Translations under genes and position numbers: made by a program
The notes under the pieces: generated by a model
Told to the model about the DNA's origin: nothing
Database searches by the model: none
Seen by the model: only the letters and a program-made list of their open reading frames with translations
Shown here: positions 22,678 to 34,702 of the stretch, in pieces
Position numbering within the stretch: the first letter of the stretch is position 1
How the letters are laid out: each line of letters opens with the position of its first letter
Assembly (NCBI GenBank): GCA_964059195.1
Contig: CAXKWD010000006.1
Coordinates: 65,365,073-65,429,072, forward strand
Reading direction: 5' to 3'
Source: Ectobius pallidus
Lineage: Eukaryota; Arthropoda; Insecta; Blattodea; Ectobiidae
DNA: 64,000 nt

Positions 22678-23298
22678 ATTATATATATAAAAATATATAT
22701 TTTTCAGTAATCAATACTGGTAGCCATTTACAACGGTTTTCTATAATATATTACATTGTTCTGAGAAACATATCTGCTATAAGGAATTATGCTCGTTCTA
22801 GAAACATAAAATAAGTACGTACTTCACACCTCTCATGAAGGTGATATAATCTGTGACGATTAAATATAATTGCCAATCCAAAGTTATCCATTTATTATAA
22901 ATTTATAATTATGTGAATTCTCTTTTGAATTGGGAACCGACTTAACGGACATAGCAGTAAAATTGAAAGTCAATTTGTTTCCGGTTTCTACAAACCGGAA
23001 GCCATGGCATGTCTGCATGTTATAGCACATCTTACTATTACTACAAGTAACACCAAAATAAACACGAATTTTTCTCATGTTCGATTTATACGTTATAATA
23101 CAGTACTTTTACAGCACTAGTTATTACATTTACAGGAAATGAACTTCTGTAGTTACCTAATTGTCATGATATCACTTAACACGTAAAATTCTTTTATATA
23201 TGCTACTTTGAAAAAAAAATCTACGAATACTACTAAATTCAAAGAAAGACAACAGCTAAATTACAAATAAAAATGCATGTTTTCGTGGGTTTTATAGG

Positions 23299-23299
<1 letters not shown>

Positions 23300-23331
<32 letters not shown>
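23300..23331 (+). repeat. (TA)n microsatellite
   Basis: About 16 perfect TA units. Confidence 0.95.
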
Positions 23332-23334
<3 letters not shown>

Positions 23335-23852
23335 TAACAGTAAAGCAAAATATTGCACTTTTTGTGTATGTTTGTTGAAAATTGAGGGCAGCGTAACAAG
23401 AAGGGACAGGAGTCCAAGTCGATAGGATGACACGTGCAGCTAAATGCATAATTTATGCTTTAAAACAGGACATGCTACAGATGACTACCTGAAAGAGAGA
23501 ATAGCAGTGACGAACTGGAAAATATCTTCATACCCAACATGCGCCTGTATAAATTCTGCTGGAGGTAAACTAGTTCATAGTAATGACAATTTGGTATCCT
23601 TTCATTAGTCGTCGGGTGGCGCAGTTAATGTCGCGTTCGCTTTCTGTGTCCAAGTTTGCGGGTTCAATTCCGGCCCAGGTCGATGACATTTATGTATGCA
23701 TAAATGTGATAGGCCCATGTCTGTAGATTTACAGTCATGTAAAAGAACTCCTGCGGGACAAAATTCCGGCACACCGGCAACGGTCACAGGCCTGAGTTCT
23801 AGTACATCCCGTCATTAAATAACTTACAACAACCTTACATTAGTCTGCAGGA

Positions 23853-24070
23853 ATATTCGCCTTACATCAACTCATCATTCACCTCATCGTCATCTTCTAC
23901 ATATGTACTGATTGCTTCTGATTTATTGCCATTGTATTATGTTATAAATTTATACCGAAGTCTTGAAAACAAGATAGCAAACATAATATTAGTCTATGTA
24001 TTATCTGTATTCTCTTCAGTAGTGTAGCCTCCGGCTGTGGGACTCTGGGTCAACTATGGTAAAAAAAAAA
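23853..24070 (+). mobile_element. 218-bp poly-A retroposon of unknown origin
   Basis: A 14-bp direct repeat, ATTAGTCTGCAGGA, lies at 23839-23852 and 24071-24084. The insert ends in an A10 tail immediately before the right repeat, the signature of target-primed reverse transcription. The 208 bp before the tail resemble neither the SINEs here nor a LINE protein. It could be a very short LINE tail, a new SINE, or a processed host RNA fragment. Confidence 0.85.
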
Positions 24071-24098
24071 ATTAGTCTGCAGGACAGCCTCGCACCAA

Positions 24099-24157
24099 CC
24101 GATCTGAGTGAGGTTTTAGGGGTTTCCTCTCATTCTACCAGGTGAATACCAGATCGG
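24099..24157 (+). other. Second copy of the covarying retroelement hairpin
   Basis: CCGATCTG (24099-24106) pairs with CAGATCGG (24150-24157). The loop contains GAGTGAGGTTTT, GGGGTTTCC and GG-GAAT, aligning with the hairpin at 14462-14520. A C-run (about 24163-24173) follows. Confidence 0.65.
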
Positions 24158-24180
24158 GAACGCCCCCCCCCCCAACAACA

Positions 24181-25589
24181 GACAGATGAACAACAATAAA
24201 ATTAACTGAATAAAATTCCAAAGTAAATTCACTAAACATTTTCCCTGTTTTCTGTGATCAAGAGAAGATGACGCGACGATCCCAGAACAAATGGAAATCG
24301 GTTGTTGGATCGGAGATATTATAGCCTATGGCTTACGTAATCTGGGAGTGGAAGGCAGGACCAAAAAAGATTCCTTTCAATAGGACGGAAATCGTTTAAT
24401 TTTTACATACGCTACTATTACTTTCTCTATTCAACTGTAAGGTACTCTAGGCGGAAGAAATATTTTATTCGAGCATAAAATTTAATGACTAACAAGTTTT
24501 CAGCCTTATCTCACTAGATATATTTGTGTTATAGCCTATTCTGTAATGAACATTTGTTCTGAACAGGGAATCGAACCCGAGCACGGAGTCTTGCTTAACT
24601 TAAAACTCTATAACGAAATAGCATTTGGGTTACAGTGGGTGCCATTTTAAGAAGGCCTCGTCCCAAACCATCGTCTATCTACAAAAGAATATAATATCAT
24701 TGTTCACTAATTCGAAAATCTGCACCGACTTCGACACCGACAAAGAACAGGTGTTCTTGTAGTCGCGTAGATTTCCCCAGTGTTGTCGCTGCCATTCACT
24801 ACTTATGTCAAGTAAGTGCTATAGTACGTATTTGGCAACATTGTACTGAACTACAGACAAGTATAAATAGCCTAATTTTCTATTCATTGACTGACAAGTC
24901 AAGGAGGATTAGGGTATCAGCAAGTAGGGGAAGTTCTTGGGGGAAAAAAGTATTTAAAAAGTGGCGCATTATGTGTATCCTCACTACATTGTACTCATAT
25001 TTTCTGAGCTGAATATCCGACCGTTCGATACCCGCCCAAAACGTAATTTCCTCTACAGAATGTAGCCTAATATGTAATTTTAGAGGTCCTCTGAATATAC
25101 AAATTCTACTTTCAAATATCAGTCTGATGTATGCATGTGTCTGTTAAAAGCAAAGATAAATTCGAAAACAGAAAATCCAAACCAAAACGAGATATTTTAT
25201 ATGTGAGTTAGCCTTGAGCAGGTAATGTTACACGAACTTTATCTTACTTTTATTCCCGGCGTTACATTAACAGCATCTAGTTTATCACGATTTTCTCGAA
25301 AACGGGCTCTAACGTTTTGTTTTTCCTTAATATCTGTTTAAAACCTGCTTATACTAAGATCTAAAGCTTTTGTTTCGATCCCTTTTTCATGAAATTTATA
25401 TGAACTCTTCCCCATCAAGATATGCCTCTAGACCAGGGTTTGGCGTGAAATTGAGGCACTGAAGACACATTCCTTAATTGCCGCCATTTTCACTGTGTTA
25501 GAATGAGAATAGAGAAAATAGCAAAATTCGTGCCTACTATAGATAAAAGTCACATGATATTTCACGTAAGTTTTTTATTCATTGTGATG
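24181..25589. other. Unassigned DNA with degenerate tRNA-like boxes
   Basis: B-box-like words occur on the minus strand near 24550 (GGTTCGATTCCCT) and on the plus strand near 25020 (CGTTCGATACCC). They suggest further worn SINE heads, but no body or duplication could be traced. Confidence 0.35.
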
Positions 25590-25596
25590 TTCAATT

Positions 25597-25848
25597 ATTT
25601 ACTCAATGGCAATAGACGATTCCTTAGCAAGCTAAAGGAATATTGTCATTATTGAACCCGGAGGTTCATTGCCGCGCTTACATGAGCCGCAATAAACCCT
25701 ATTCTGCCTTAACTCCATCCAATCATCTCTCGCGAATAATACTTCCTTTAAATCTATTCTAATATTGCCCTCCCTTCTACGTCTAGGTCTTCCAAGTAAT
25801 CTCTTCCTTTCAGTTTTCATTTCATTTTTAATTATATTATTATGTTAC
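25597..25848 (-). mobile_element. RTE-type LINE 3' end, 5'-truncated
   Basis: Read on the minus strand, it codes about 60 residues beginning ERKRLLGRPRRRREGNIRIDLKEV and containing GNEPPGS, which I know as the last segment of a common arthropod LINE polyprotein (usually RPLGRPRRRWEDNI...). The 3' UTR ends ...ATTGCCATTGAGTAAAT and matches the 105-bp copy at 10766-10870. A 7-bp repeat, TTCAATT (25590-25596 and 25849-25855), could be its target-site duplication, but it is short. The open frame at 25632-25820 has no true start. Confidence 0.7.
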
Positions 25849-25855
25849 TTCAATT

Positions 25856-27161
25856 TGTGTTTTTTAAATATTTATGTATATGTCAATACCGTTAATGGAG
25901 CATTACTCTGCTACTCTGCTGTAGCACAAAGTAAATTAAATAAATAAAGTAGTAGTAGTAGTGATGATAATACCACTAATAAAAATGTTACTTCTCATTT
26001 CAATAGGTCTTTGCCAAGAAACCAAAGTTTATAAAATAATAATGTGCGCTGGCTAAAGCTCAATATTTGCATCTTGATCATCATCTGGTTGCCGGGATTC
26101 ATTATCCAGACTAGCTCGCTGTCGTGCCTTGTCACTGATCGTTAATTACTATGACGGAGTACTCCTCATTATGAGATGATGCGTCTGTATGCAATCACGT
26201 GATACGTCAAAATATCTTTATTATTCCTGCTCACAACATCCTGCTGCTGCTTTTATAATTAATCCTTTCATAGCGCCTGCCTCTAGACGCATCCTTAGCT
26301 GCTTATTTGTTTTATTTAAGACTTCCTTCACGCTTCTTGGGAAAAGCATACCGACAGGCCTACTACAAAACTGTAAAACGGCTGCCTGTAACATTATTTT
26401 TCATAAAAAAATTATTGCACTGTTTACTTGAACAAAGTAGCAGTAGCAGTAATTGACGTAATTATCGATTTAGTCTGGAACTTGGCCAGGGCATGATGTT
26501 TATTTCTTGTACATAAAATCATTTCTGTTATTATTATTAGTCACCATCATTATCATCATAACTGTCCAAATTTAATAACAGTAATGTTTTCGTCCGTTCT
26601 CAATAAATTCGTATATAATAAGTCAAAAGAAGTACGATTTTTCTCTGCTAAAAAGAAAGATATCGACCTATTTCCAGCGGAAATGTGCTATTCGAGCTAA
26701 GTTCATCAATGTGGCAAAAAAGGAAACTAAGCATTTAGTGACGGGAGAAAATAAGATGTGGGATTTCGTTTGCGAGTGTGACACTGTAGTCAGTAATCAA
26801 TTTTGGTGGAAGTTCGGATACTGGTTCCGAATTCGAAGTCAAGCCAGTGCCAGATGATTTGGATTTTGGAGTTAGCCTTCACCACTGCCAGAGAACTCCG
26901 ATTAATATATGTAGGCCTGATTATTTCACAGTAATATGAAATCCTTTTATAACAGTGTTCTTGTAGTACTCAATTAAACTTGAACAACGAAGGTAGTCTG
27001 CGTAGATAGGTTATTATGGGAGAGGAAGGCTGACGTAACACATGACCAATTAAATAACGTTACAGACGGAACGATACAAATTCAATTTTTACATGCAGCT
27101 GCATTCTCAAAATGAATTAATAATACGATGCCGCATGGCCAAGTCACTGGGATAATTGTTC
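25856..27161. other. Unassigned DNA
   Basis: I see no supported gene or repeat. Confidence 0.4.
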
Positions 27162-28863
27162 ATCCATTTCCAGATGAGCCAGAAACTTGAAATTTGGCAT
27201 CCTTATAGCATATAGCCTGTAGGCTAACTGACGGAAATATTCCAAAAAAAGTTCTGATTCCCCCTTTCTTTCTCGCCTTTATCTTTTCTTTATATTACCT
27301 CTTTTATCGGCGTCTTCTTCTCTTCTTCTCTTTCTTCACTAGACATTCGTGGAAGCTGCTACATCCCAGAGGCTAATTATGTCTGAAAAGGAGGAACAAT
27401 CACAAGAGCGCAAGCTACAATAAATACACTGCTATCTAAGTTTACTAAAACAAATGTATTCTTTTAAAACAACATTTACATACTAGGCTGGATCAAAACC
27501 AATAAGACATTGAAGCACAACCACTCTTTGTCTTCTATAAACTCTAGACATTCGTCAATAATTATAAATATTGCACGTACTCAAATTCTGTATTCCATCA
27601 ATATTCATCATACCGGTGATCATGTAAATTCATACTGGAAAACATTCTGAAGGCCTATCATACAATATTCACTCGTGAGAAGCCTTCGTTCCTAAATTCC
27701 CAAGCAGTGAGGAGAATCCGGTTGAGACGCAAATTCTATTAAATTCAAATATAAAGCGCGGCTGCTCCAAATAATTACCTAATGTGAATATTCGATCACT
27801 TTAACACAAAATCAAATTAAAGGCAGACGGACAAGCTTATTAAATTTACAATTACATAATCAATTTTAATAAATTCTAAATTTCCAATATGGCGGCTTCG
27901 GTATGACCTAGGCTTTTTCTTAAGCACGCATTTCCAGTAGAATACCTTACCTTCCAGCCAAACGTGATCGAAAGAATTCTAGCCCGATTCTAGCCCGCAT
28001 GCGCTAGAAGTCAATTGTGTCTGCCATGCAGGCCCGATAAGGCGATCACGTTCTCCATTCTAACGTAATCTCTTTCGGCAGTAGGCCTAAGCCTAAAGTG
28101 ACGGGATGAGCCTGCTGATACAATTTCTCATACCGGCTCACTCCAAAAACATTCAAAATGGCGGACGCAACTTTAATGTCTGTGGAGACCTTCTTTGGAG
28201 GTTTATAGTATCAAAAAACCGATTGGACCAGTGGATTATGAGAGATAAGAGATCTACAAGTTTGGTCCTATGACTTTTTGCCGTGTCTCCATCCGTTATA
28301 CCTTAAGATAGAGTTAAACTTTTTGACATTTAGATATTATGATATTATGAGCCTACTGATACAATTTCTCATACCAGCTCACTCCAAAAACATTCAAAAT
28401 GGCGGACGCAACTTTAAGGTCTGTGGAGACCTTCTTTGGATGTTTATAGTATCAAAAAAACCGATTGGACCAATGGATTATGAGAGATAAGAGATCTACA
28501 TGTTTGGTCCTATGACTTTTTGCCGTACTGTATCTCCATCCGTTATACCTTAAGATAGAGTTATGCTTTTTGACATTTAGATATTATGTAATGTTTGTCG
28601 CATTTATAGGACGGCTAGAATCGTAAACTTTGACATACTTGCACATACAATAGCCATAAGCGTGCAAAATTTGGTGTTTTTCGCTGCCTCATAAGTAGGT
28701 AAAAACTGGCTGGTTAACCGTGACGTAATATATATCTACGACAGTCTAATCATCCACTCAATTATCACTGATGTTTACTCACTTCCAGATTAGGTAGAAA
28801 CTTGAAATTTGTCAAATTTATAGCTTTTAGTCTATAACCGATGGGAAAATTCCAAAAAGTTCA
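27162..28863 (+). repeat. Pair of dispersed direct repeats flanking a duplication
   Basis: Blocks 27162-27257 and 28778-28863 share TTCCAGAT, AGAAACTTGAAATTTG, TATAGC-T, ATAG-CT and ATTCCAAAAA-GTTC in the same order and orientation. The tandem duplication at 28106-28588 lies between them. The arrangement may be one old element with internal copies, but no ends could be found. Confidence 0.5.
28106..28588 (+). repeat. Two-copy tandem duplication, period 241 bp
   Basis: Copy 1 (28106-28346) and copy 2 (28347-28588) differ at only a few positions, including a short insertion in copy 2 (CCGTACTGTATCTCC against CCGTGTCTCC). Each holds AAAATGGCGGAC, a strong match to the YY1/Pleiohomeotic-type ATGGCGG word. 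No open frame crosses it. Confidence 0.9.
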
Positions 28864-29489
28864 TTTTTTTTTATTTTTCCCTGCAAAACAAACATTGATT
28901 TTTTTAAAAATTGCGTATCTCTACGGCTTTAGATGTTTTGAAAACATAAAGGAATAGGCCTGTGTTGATGTGAATTTGTTTTAAATTCTTTCCGTTCATA
29001 TTCTAGTTATCCCACTTATTCCTTCACATATACTTATCAAACTTTCTCAAGAAACCATGGTCTAAAATCAATAGTTTCTGAAATATGGCCTTTTAACTTC
29101 ATATGACACTTTTTTACATAAGTTTTCCTGATTTTATTTCCTTATTTATTGAATTTCCAAAGCTAAAAACCCAAATTTACCCTTGAGTGTATAATAGAAT
29201 ATTATCCTATATTATATTACGTGATATCATGACATATAAGATACTACATAAATTCATTACCCTTGTGTCGTAATAATATTTAAAATTAATAATAATTAAA
29301 AATAATTAATAATATAATAATTAAAATCAAGGTATAAAATTAAAAAAATCCAAATTTGTTTGATACGAAGAATGGATATAAGCCTGTACACCTCTAGTTT
29401 AAAGAAACTGTTGTATTAATTAAAAGGATGGTTTTTGTGTTATTAACAATTGTTATATTGATTAAGTCAGTTTCCTGTACAATGGATAT
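28864..29489. other. Unassigned AT-rich DNA
   Basis: I see nothing but A/T runs. Confidence 0.45.
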
Positions 29490-29565
29490 CTAACGGGATT
29501 CGAATCCATGCCCTTCTGTGCTCGTTATTGTATGACATGCTTGACATATTACTGAGCCACAGAGA
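29490..29565 (-). mobile_element. tRNA-like sequence, probably a SINE head
   Basis: On the minus strand, TGGCTCAGTAATATG (A-box-like, plus-strand 29545-29559) is followed by GGATTCGAATCCCG (B box, plus-strand 29494-29507). The B-box/T-arm is a perfect tRNA match. The rest does not give a full cloverleaf with a paired acceptor stem by eye, so a tRNA pseudogene or SINE head is likelier than a working tRNA. Confidence 0.45.
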
Positions 29566-32460
29566 TTACCACATAAACAACTGTCGTGAAGAATTATACA
29601 CGAATTAGGCCTAATAGCTCGCACAGATATTACTGATTTTTTAGTTCCTTTTCTTTAATTTCGTGTCACGTATCTTCCAGTGCGACGCTGATACACGGAA
29701 GAGATCATGATTATTTCAACCGAATTCTTAGAAAGCAGGAAAACTAAAGCACAAGCTCACGAATGAGTTCGTGGACTGTCAAGGAAACAGCAGTTGAGCA
29801 AAACTTTGTTTTTTAGGAGCAAAGTTTGTCAAAAATAAAGGACACTAAAAACTAAAGCTTTACTTCGAGCAGAAATAGAATTCAGTGAATATTTTCATTA
29901 GTTAAATTCTTCATAAATTCCAAGGAAGAATAATTTGTTTTTTTCACTGTGCAAAATATTCATTTGTTCTTTGTACACTTCAATCACTTAAGGCCGATGG
30001 CTCTTAAGTTGTTGGCCAACTCTCCCGGAAAAGAAGTGGGCCATCTCTCCTATTTGTAAAGGTGAGATGGCCATACTCAGTAGTTAAAAATTGAAAAGTT
30101 TAGAACAGAACACGTAATACAAGTGAAATATATAAGGTTCACTCACCTCACACAGTGAGTATCGTTTAACTGTTAGTAATAATGTCGGACTTCTGCTTAT
30201 TTCATTCAACATACAAAAAATAAATGGCCAGTTAGAAAACAGTAATGTTAAATCAATCGCGGATTTCTAAATATAAACAGCGCAGGTGTTCAACAATCGA
30301 CTCTTAGTACCAAAAGCTTGCCGCCTACCAAGTTACGTTCAAATATGTTTATCGGCCTTGAAATCAGAGCGATTGGTCGTCTCCCCCGCAATTACCCTAA
30401 TGGAATGGTATAACAGAGGTGGTAACATTGTGATTTCACATGTGGGAGGTGTCAGGTAAAAATCCTGTGAATGGCCATTCTGAATTTGGGTTTTCGAGAT
30501 TATACCACTCATAGAGGTGAAAACTGGCTTAACTATTTCTTACCCTTGATTTTCGAATAAAGTTGTAAATATGTGAATACACATTGCTGTCGACAAGCCT
30601 CAGACAACAGTGATGATAATGATAATATACAATAACAATTATAATTATAAATAACAATTAACAATGAAATATAGTAAAGAATCCTAATGATAATACGAAT
30701 TATTTTGGGATTACGTAGGCTAAATAACCAGAGTAATCATATTGGAAAAAGGAATGGCATTGGTGAATAAGGAAAACAATTGAGTTACATATTATAAGTA
30801 ATTACGCAATGCAAGCCTAGGAGCATGAACCAGATTCAAATTTGTTCACCCCTACTACTTCTACAACATGGACTATGCAGGTGCCGGAGAAGTTGCCTGT
30901 CTGCTAGGCGTTGCAGCGTTATTTTATAGCGTAATTGTTGGGTATTCCATACTGCGAGTCATTGATTCAGTAATGTAAATATTATAATTTTGTTTATTCA
31001 TGCATTTTGCATACAGCATCGCTTCGATTACCTGGCTGTTCACAATCGAAGGACGCAAGTTAAGTGATGGATAGTAATTCTGTAGGTTGAACAGAATGAT
31101 CACATTCATTGCTATTGCGTTGCTTTCATGCTATATCATATTCAGTATGGTTCTCATTCTTCTGTGAGTAGTTTGCACGTGCTGTGAATGATGCTCTTTA
31201 ATTTTATGTATTATTAATCAACTGCCTTTCTTTTCTACTGTGAATAATAAAACGGTTTGCCTTGTTCCAAGCACGTAATTCAAAAATTTCTATATCTAAG
31301 GGAATTATCGATGGATCTTAGCTAGACTAGGATATATACAAAATAATCTGATGTAAACACACAACTTCCTTTACCCATAATATATGTCATCATGGCTATA
31401 TTGCAGTACTGCGCATTCAGTTGTTTCAACCTCATTCAATGTCGCATTATTCGTGAGGTAAGACTTAAAACCTAAGTTCGTGAATGACATAGTTGTTTAC
31501 AGCTATCCTTCTGATAATTGTGTGGAAAAGTTATTACAAATTGAAGTTTTAGTACGTAGTGTGTATAGACCTATTGTAATACATAATACACTATATATTA
31601 CAATACACTATATATTATAATGTATTATATTCATTAGATTAAATTGGTTAAAGTGATAGTAGAATAGAAGGAAAAGTTGTTGCTACGGTTCGAGTGGCAT
31701 CCCCGAATCTGATGTAATGCATTTACATAACTTGTTTTACTCAAAGCGTAGGCAAGACACCTTTTTCGCCTCACATTCTGATTAGATTAAGAGGCCATAT
31801 TGAAAAAAATGCGTATTAGTTGGTTCAGCCAGATGCACAAACTTATAGTTCACCAGACAAAACTAACTTTCTACCCTTCAGAGAATTTTTACAAAAACGT
31901 GTCCAAAGAAATATTTCAGTTCTTGATATAGTTTCAGTTCTTAACTCCTTGTGTACAGAATTTAGGGCTAAACAAAATCTTCAGAGCCATTTTCGATAAA
32001 ATCCTGAAAAACTAAATTGTTTTAAATGCAAAGTGGCATTAAAAGTAAGAGAAAGTCTTCATCAATCTTCGTGTCTTATCCCCAGAATATATATAATCTA
32101 AATATAATTTTTTTCTTACGGGATTTTTCCTTCTCGAGCTATGTTGTTCACAGAAACATACAATACTTACACCCAGGCATGTTAATGAAATTCTTTTTTT
32201 TCGATTCAGCAGATTTATGCTGAAAAAGTGACATCGAATTTCGAGGTCGAACACAATTCTTCCTCCACTTATATACGAGTGGAGAAAGCAAATGATTATA
32301 TTTAATGACCATTCGATACGGAGGATCTTTCTTTTCACTTTTGATACTTTTATTTCTTTCCTTTATTTATTTATTTATTTACATATTCCTCATTTCTTGT
32401 TTCGTTCTGGTCTTCCTTCCGTGGTTTTTACAAACGTTGCCTTTACACGAAGGCGATCTA
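29566..32460. other. Unassigned DNA
   Basis: About 2.9 kb without a supported gene. Self-complementary AT stretches occur around 31580-31630 (TATATTACAATACACTATATATTATAATG). Confidence 0.4.
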
Positions 32461-32644
32461 CACAAGGACAAACGAAATGCCATGGCAGGGCTTAGTCTTG
32501 GATACCGGTAATAAAAATATAAACGTTCGGACTCGCCTTTTCGAACTGAGAACACAAGGACAAACGAAATGCCATGGCAGGGCTTAGTCTTGGATACCGG
32601 TAATAAAAATATAAACGTTCGGACTCGCCTTTTCGAACTGAGAA
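32461..32644 (+). repeat. Perfect two-copy tandem duplication, period 92 bp
   Basis: Copy 1 (32461-32552) and copy 2 (32553-32644) look identical base for base, so the duplication is recent. It is not a microsatellite and carries no gene. Confidence 0.95.
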
Positions 32645-32997
32645 CATTTGAAGAATTTTCAATTAAGTTTATTGTCTCTCGTCTTGGGCGCTTACAGCGT
32701 GTAATGTTTTGACAGCATTTTATTGTCTTTGCGACCAGTTAGTACCCCTTGCATGAAAAGGATCTTTATGTAGATAGTGGAATGTTATGTGCACTAATTC
32801 TTCTCTAATCTGAGTTCAGCATAAACATATGTGTTCGTAAAATTATGAGTTAATGTGTATGAAAATATCAGTGCAGTCATTTAAGTAATTTAAGAAATAT
32901 TGAATTTATAAAATAAAGAATATCTATGTTGGCTATAATTTACTCCGTAATCTCAAACCGCCCGTAATATTTAAATATTCGACTACGTAATTTTTAA

Positions 32998-33708
32998 AGG
33001 GGACGTACAGGTTTGAGTGAAATTCATAGATGAGAAATAAGTTCAATTCATTAATTTTTTTCGCAGCAGTGAATGTACCTTGTAATATGGCATGCTCTTT
33101 ATTGATACCTTTAAAGTTATGTACTATTTTCAGAATGAATTCAACTGTTACAGTTGCGGGTTTTTATCGTTGCAAAATCGCAGGCACGTTTCTTGCACTA
33201 AAATGCCGTTCCCATGATAGTTTCCATGTATGTTAATATTTTTAGTGATTCTTTTTTCGGTTTATTTGTAAACAACATAATCTACAATCTTTGGAATATC
33301 TATAGTATAAGTATTTTTTTTAATAATCCGTGAAGAATATTTATTACATTTTCTTATATATTAAAATATAAAAAGAAACTATTATTGTTATATCATAAAT
33401 CGTATATAGTGTTGTTCATATGGTATTAACGAATAGGTAGAAAAACAATCAATCAGAATTGTTGATATTTGAGGAAATTATGACGGAAACGACATTTCAA
33501 TGCACGAAACGTGGCTGCCATTCTGTAACGATAATTGCCCGTAACTGTAATAGATTAATTTTCAAAATTGTGTGCTATTGTGGAAGTAGACAATGAAGAG
33601 CGTTTCAAATTATGAGGTTGTAGTAAAATTCGTTGCTGAGAGAAAAAAATAAACATGAATTTCACTTATTTCCTACCTATTAATTTCACCCAAACCTGTA
33701 TGATACCC
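32998..33708. mobile_element. Fold-back DNA element with long inverted arms, TTAA-flanked
   Basis: TTAA at 32994-32997 and 33709-33712 flank 711 bp. The outer about 60 bp are inverted repeats (left ...TACAGGTTTGAGTGAAATT, right read inward ...TACAGGTTTGGGTGAAATT), and the similarity continues inward with gaps. Left TTACAGTTGCGGG and GGCACGTTTCTTGCA pair with right TTACAGTTACGGG and AGCCACGTTTCGTGCA. The arms are therefore about 230 bp (32998-33233 and 33478-33708) around a 245-bp middle, at about three quarters identity. It has no transposase. The ends begin AGGGG, like the Kolobok-like element at 13709, so that superfamily may have moved it. Confidence 0.8.
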
Positions 33709-33731
33709 TTAACCCAATATGATTAAGCCTA

Positions 33732-33756
33732 GCCTATGTATTCCCAATACATAGGC
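33732..33756. other. Perfect 11-bp hairpin
   Basis: GCCTATGTATT (33732-33742) and AATACATAGGC (33746-33756) are exact complements around a CCC loop. Confidence 0.6.
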
Positions 33757-33949
33757 CTGCGATGAAAAAAAAAATACAAGGGAAATGATAGGTGAATTTT
33801 ATGTGTTTGTGGTGCTGAGTTTTAAAAAATAAATTAAAATGTATGACGTCACATTTTCTTGAAAAATTCATTTGGTACATTTACAATAACGCTATGACAA
33901 CCAGGCTCTCGTCCTCAACAAAATAAAATATGCCGGCCACGGTTAGACC

Positions 33950-34702
33950 ATTTGCGGTGATTTAAAACTTATCTCCATGCTTGTTGGTCAACAAGGCGGA
34001 TATATAAAGTTCTCATGTTTCATTTGTGAGTGGGACAGCCGTGATAACACTCAACATTGGGTCAAAAAAGAATGGACGAAAAGACAGTCTTGAGCCAGGC
34101 ACCAAGAATGTGATCCGGAATAGCTTAGTTGACCCAAAAAAGTATTGTTACCCCCTTTGAATATAAAATTAGGTGTAATGAGGCAATTTGTCCAGGCTAT
34201 TCCAAAAGATGACGATTTTTTCAAATACCTGTGCAAAATGTTTCCGGGTTTATCCGCAGGCAAATAGAAAGAGGGAATATTTGTTGGTCCAGATATCCGC
34301 AAGCTCATGAAGGATAAAGACTTTCAGACTAGCATGACAACAAAGAAAAGAGAAGCTTGGGTTGCCTTCAAAGATGTGGTGAGTAAACTTGGGAATTAAA
34401 GGATCCTGACTATAAAACAATTGTTATGAATATGCTGGACAAATTTCAAGCGTTGGGTTGCTCCATGAGTGTCAAACTACATTTCCTTCACTCACATGTG
34501 GACTATTTCCCCAAAAATTTAGGAGCAGTTAGCGAAGAACATGGTGAAAGGTTCCACCAAGACTTATTATGGAGCGCAAATATCAAGGTAGATGGGACAA
34601 GTATCTGTGCTCGCCGACTACTGTTGGATGTTAACACGAGATAGGCATGAGATTGCACATAAAAGAAGAATGCCAAAAGAAGTTTCAAAGGAAAAAGAGT
34701 AC
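33950..34702 (+). pseudogene. Broken copy of a multicopy invertebrate protein family
   Basis: In order, across changing frames: ICGDLKLISMLVGQQGGY; a CFICEWDSRD segment with a two-Cys motif; HWVKKEW; VLLPPLNIKLGVMRQFV; FKYLCKMFPGLSAGK followed by a stop; EGIFVGPDIRKLM; WVAFKDVVSKLGN; LGCSMSVKLHFLHSHVDYFPKNLGAVSEEHGERFHQD; and YCW-LTRD...AHKRR. I know this order from an uncharacterised family that occurs in many near-identical copies in arthropod and cnidarian genomes, which suggests a transposon origin. I do not know its function or name. At least three frame changes and two stops make it dead. A 72-codon piece at 34426-34641 is the longest open part. Confidence 0.65.

Larger units (their letters stand above)
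23611..24157 (+). mobile_element. tRNA-derived SINE, family 1, copy 2 (interrupted)
   Basis: The head has A box TGGCGCAGTTAATG and B box GGTTCAATTCC at normal spacing. The body matches copies at 10029 and 53365 through GTAGATTTACA and AAATTCCGGCACACCGG. It is cut at 23853 by a 218-bp poly-A retroposon and resumes at 24085 or so. The stretch after the break holds the hairpin at 24099-24157. Whether the hairpin belongs to this SINE or to a separate LINE tail is unsure, because the copy at 10029 does not show it. Confidence 0.7.

Noticed and set aside
29490..29565. Functional tRNA gene
   Set aside because: Only the T-arm/B box is convincing; no paired acceptor stem or anticodon arm by eye, so I list it as a SINE-like relic.
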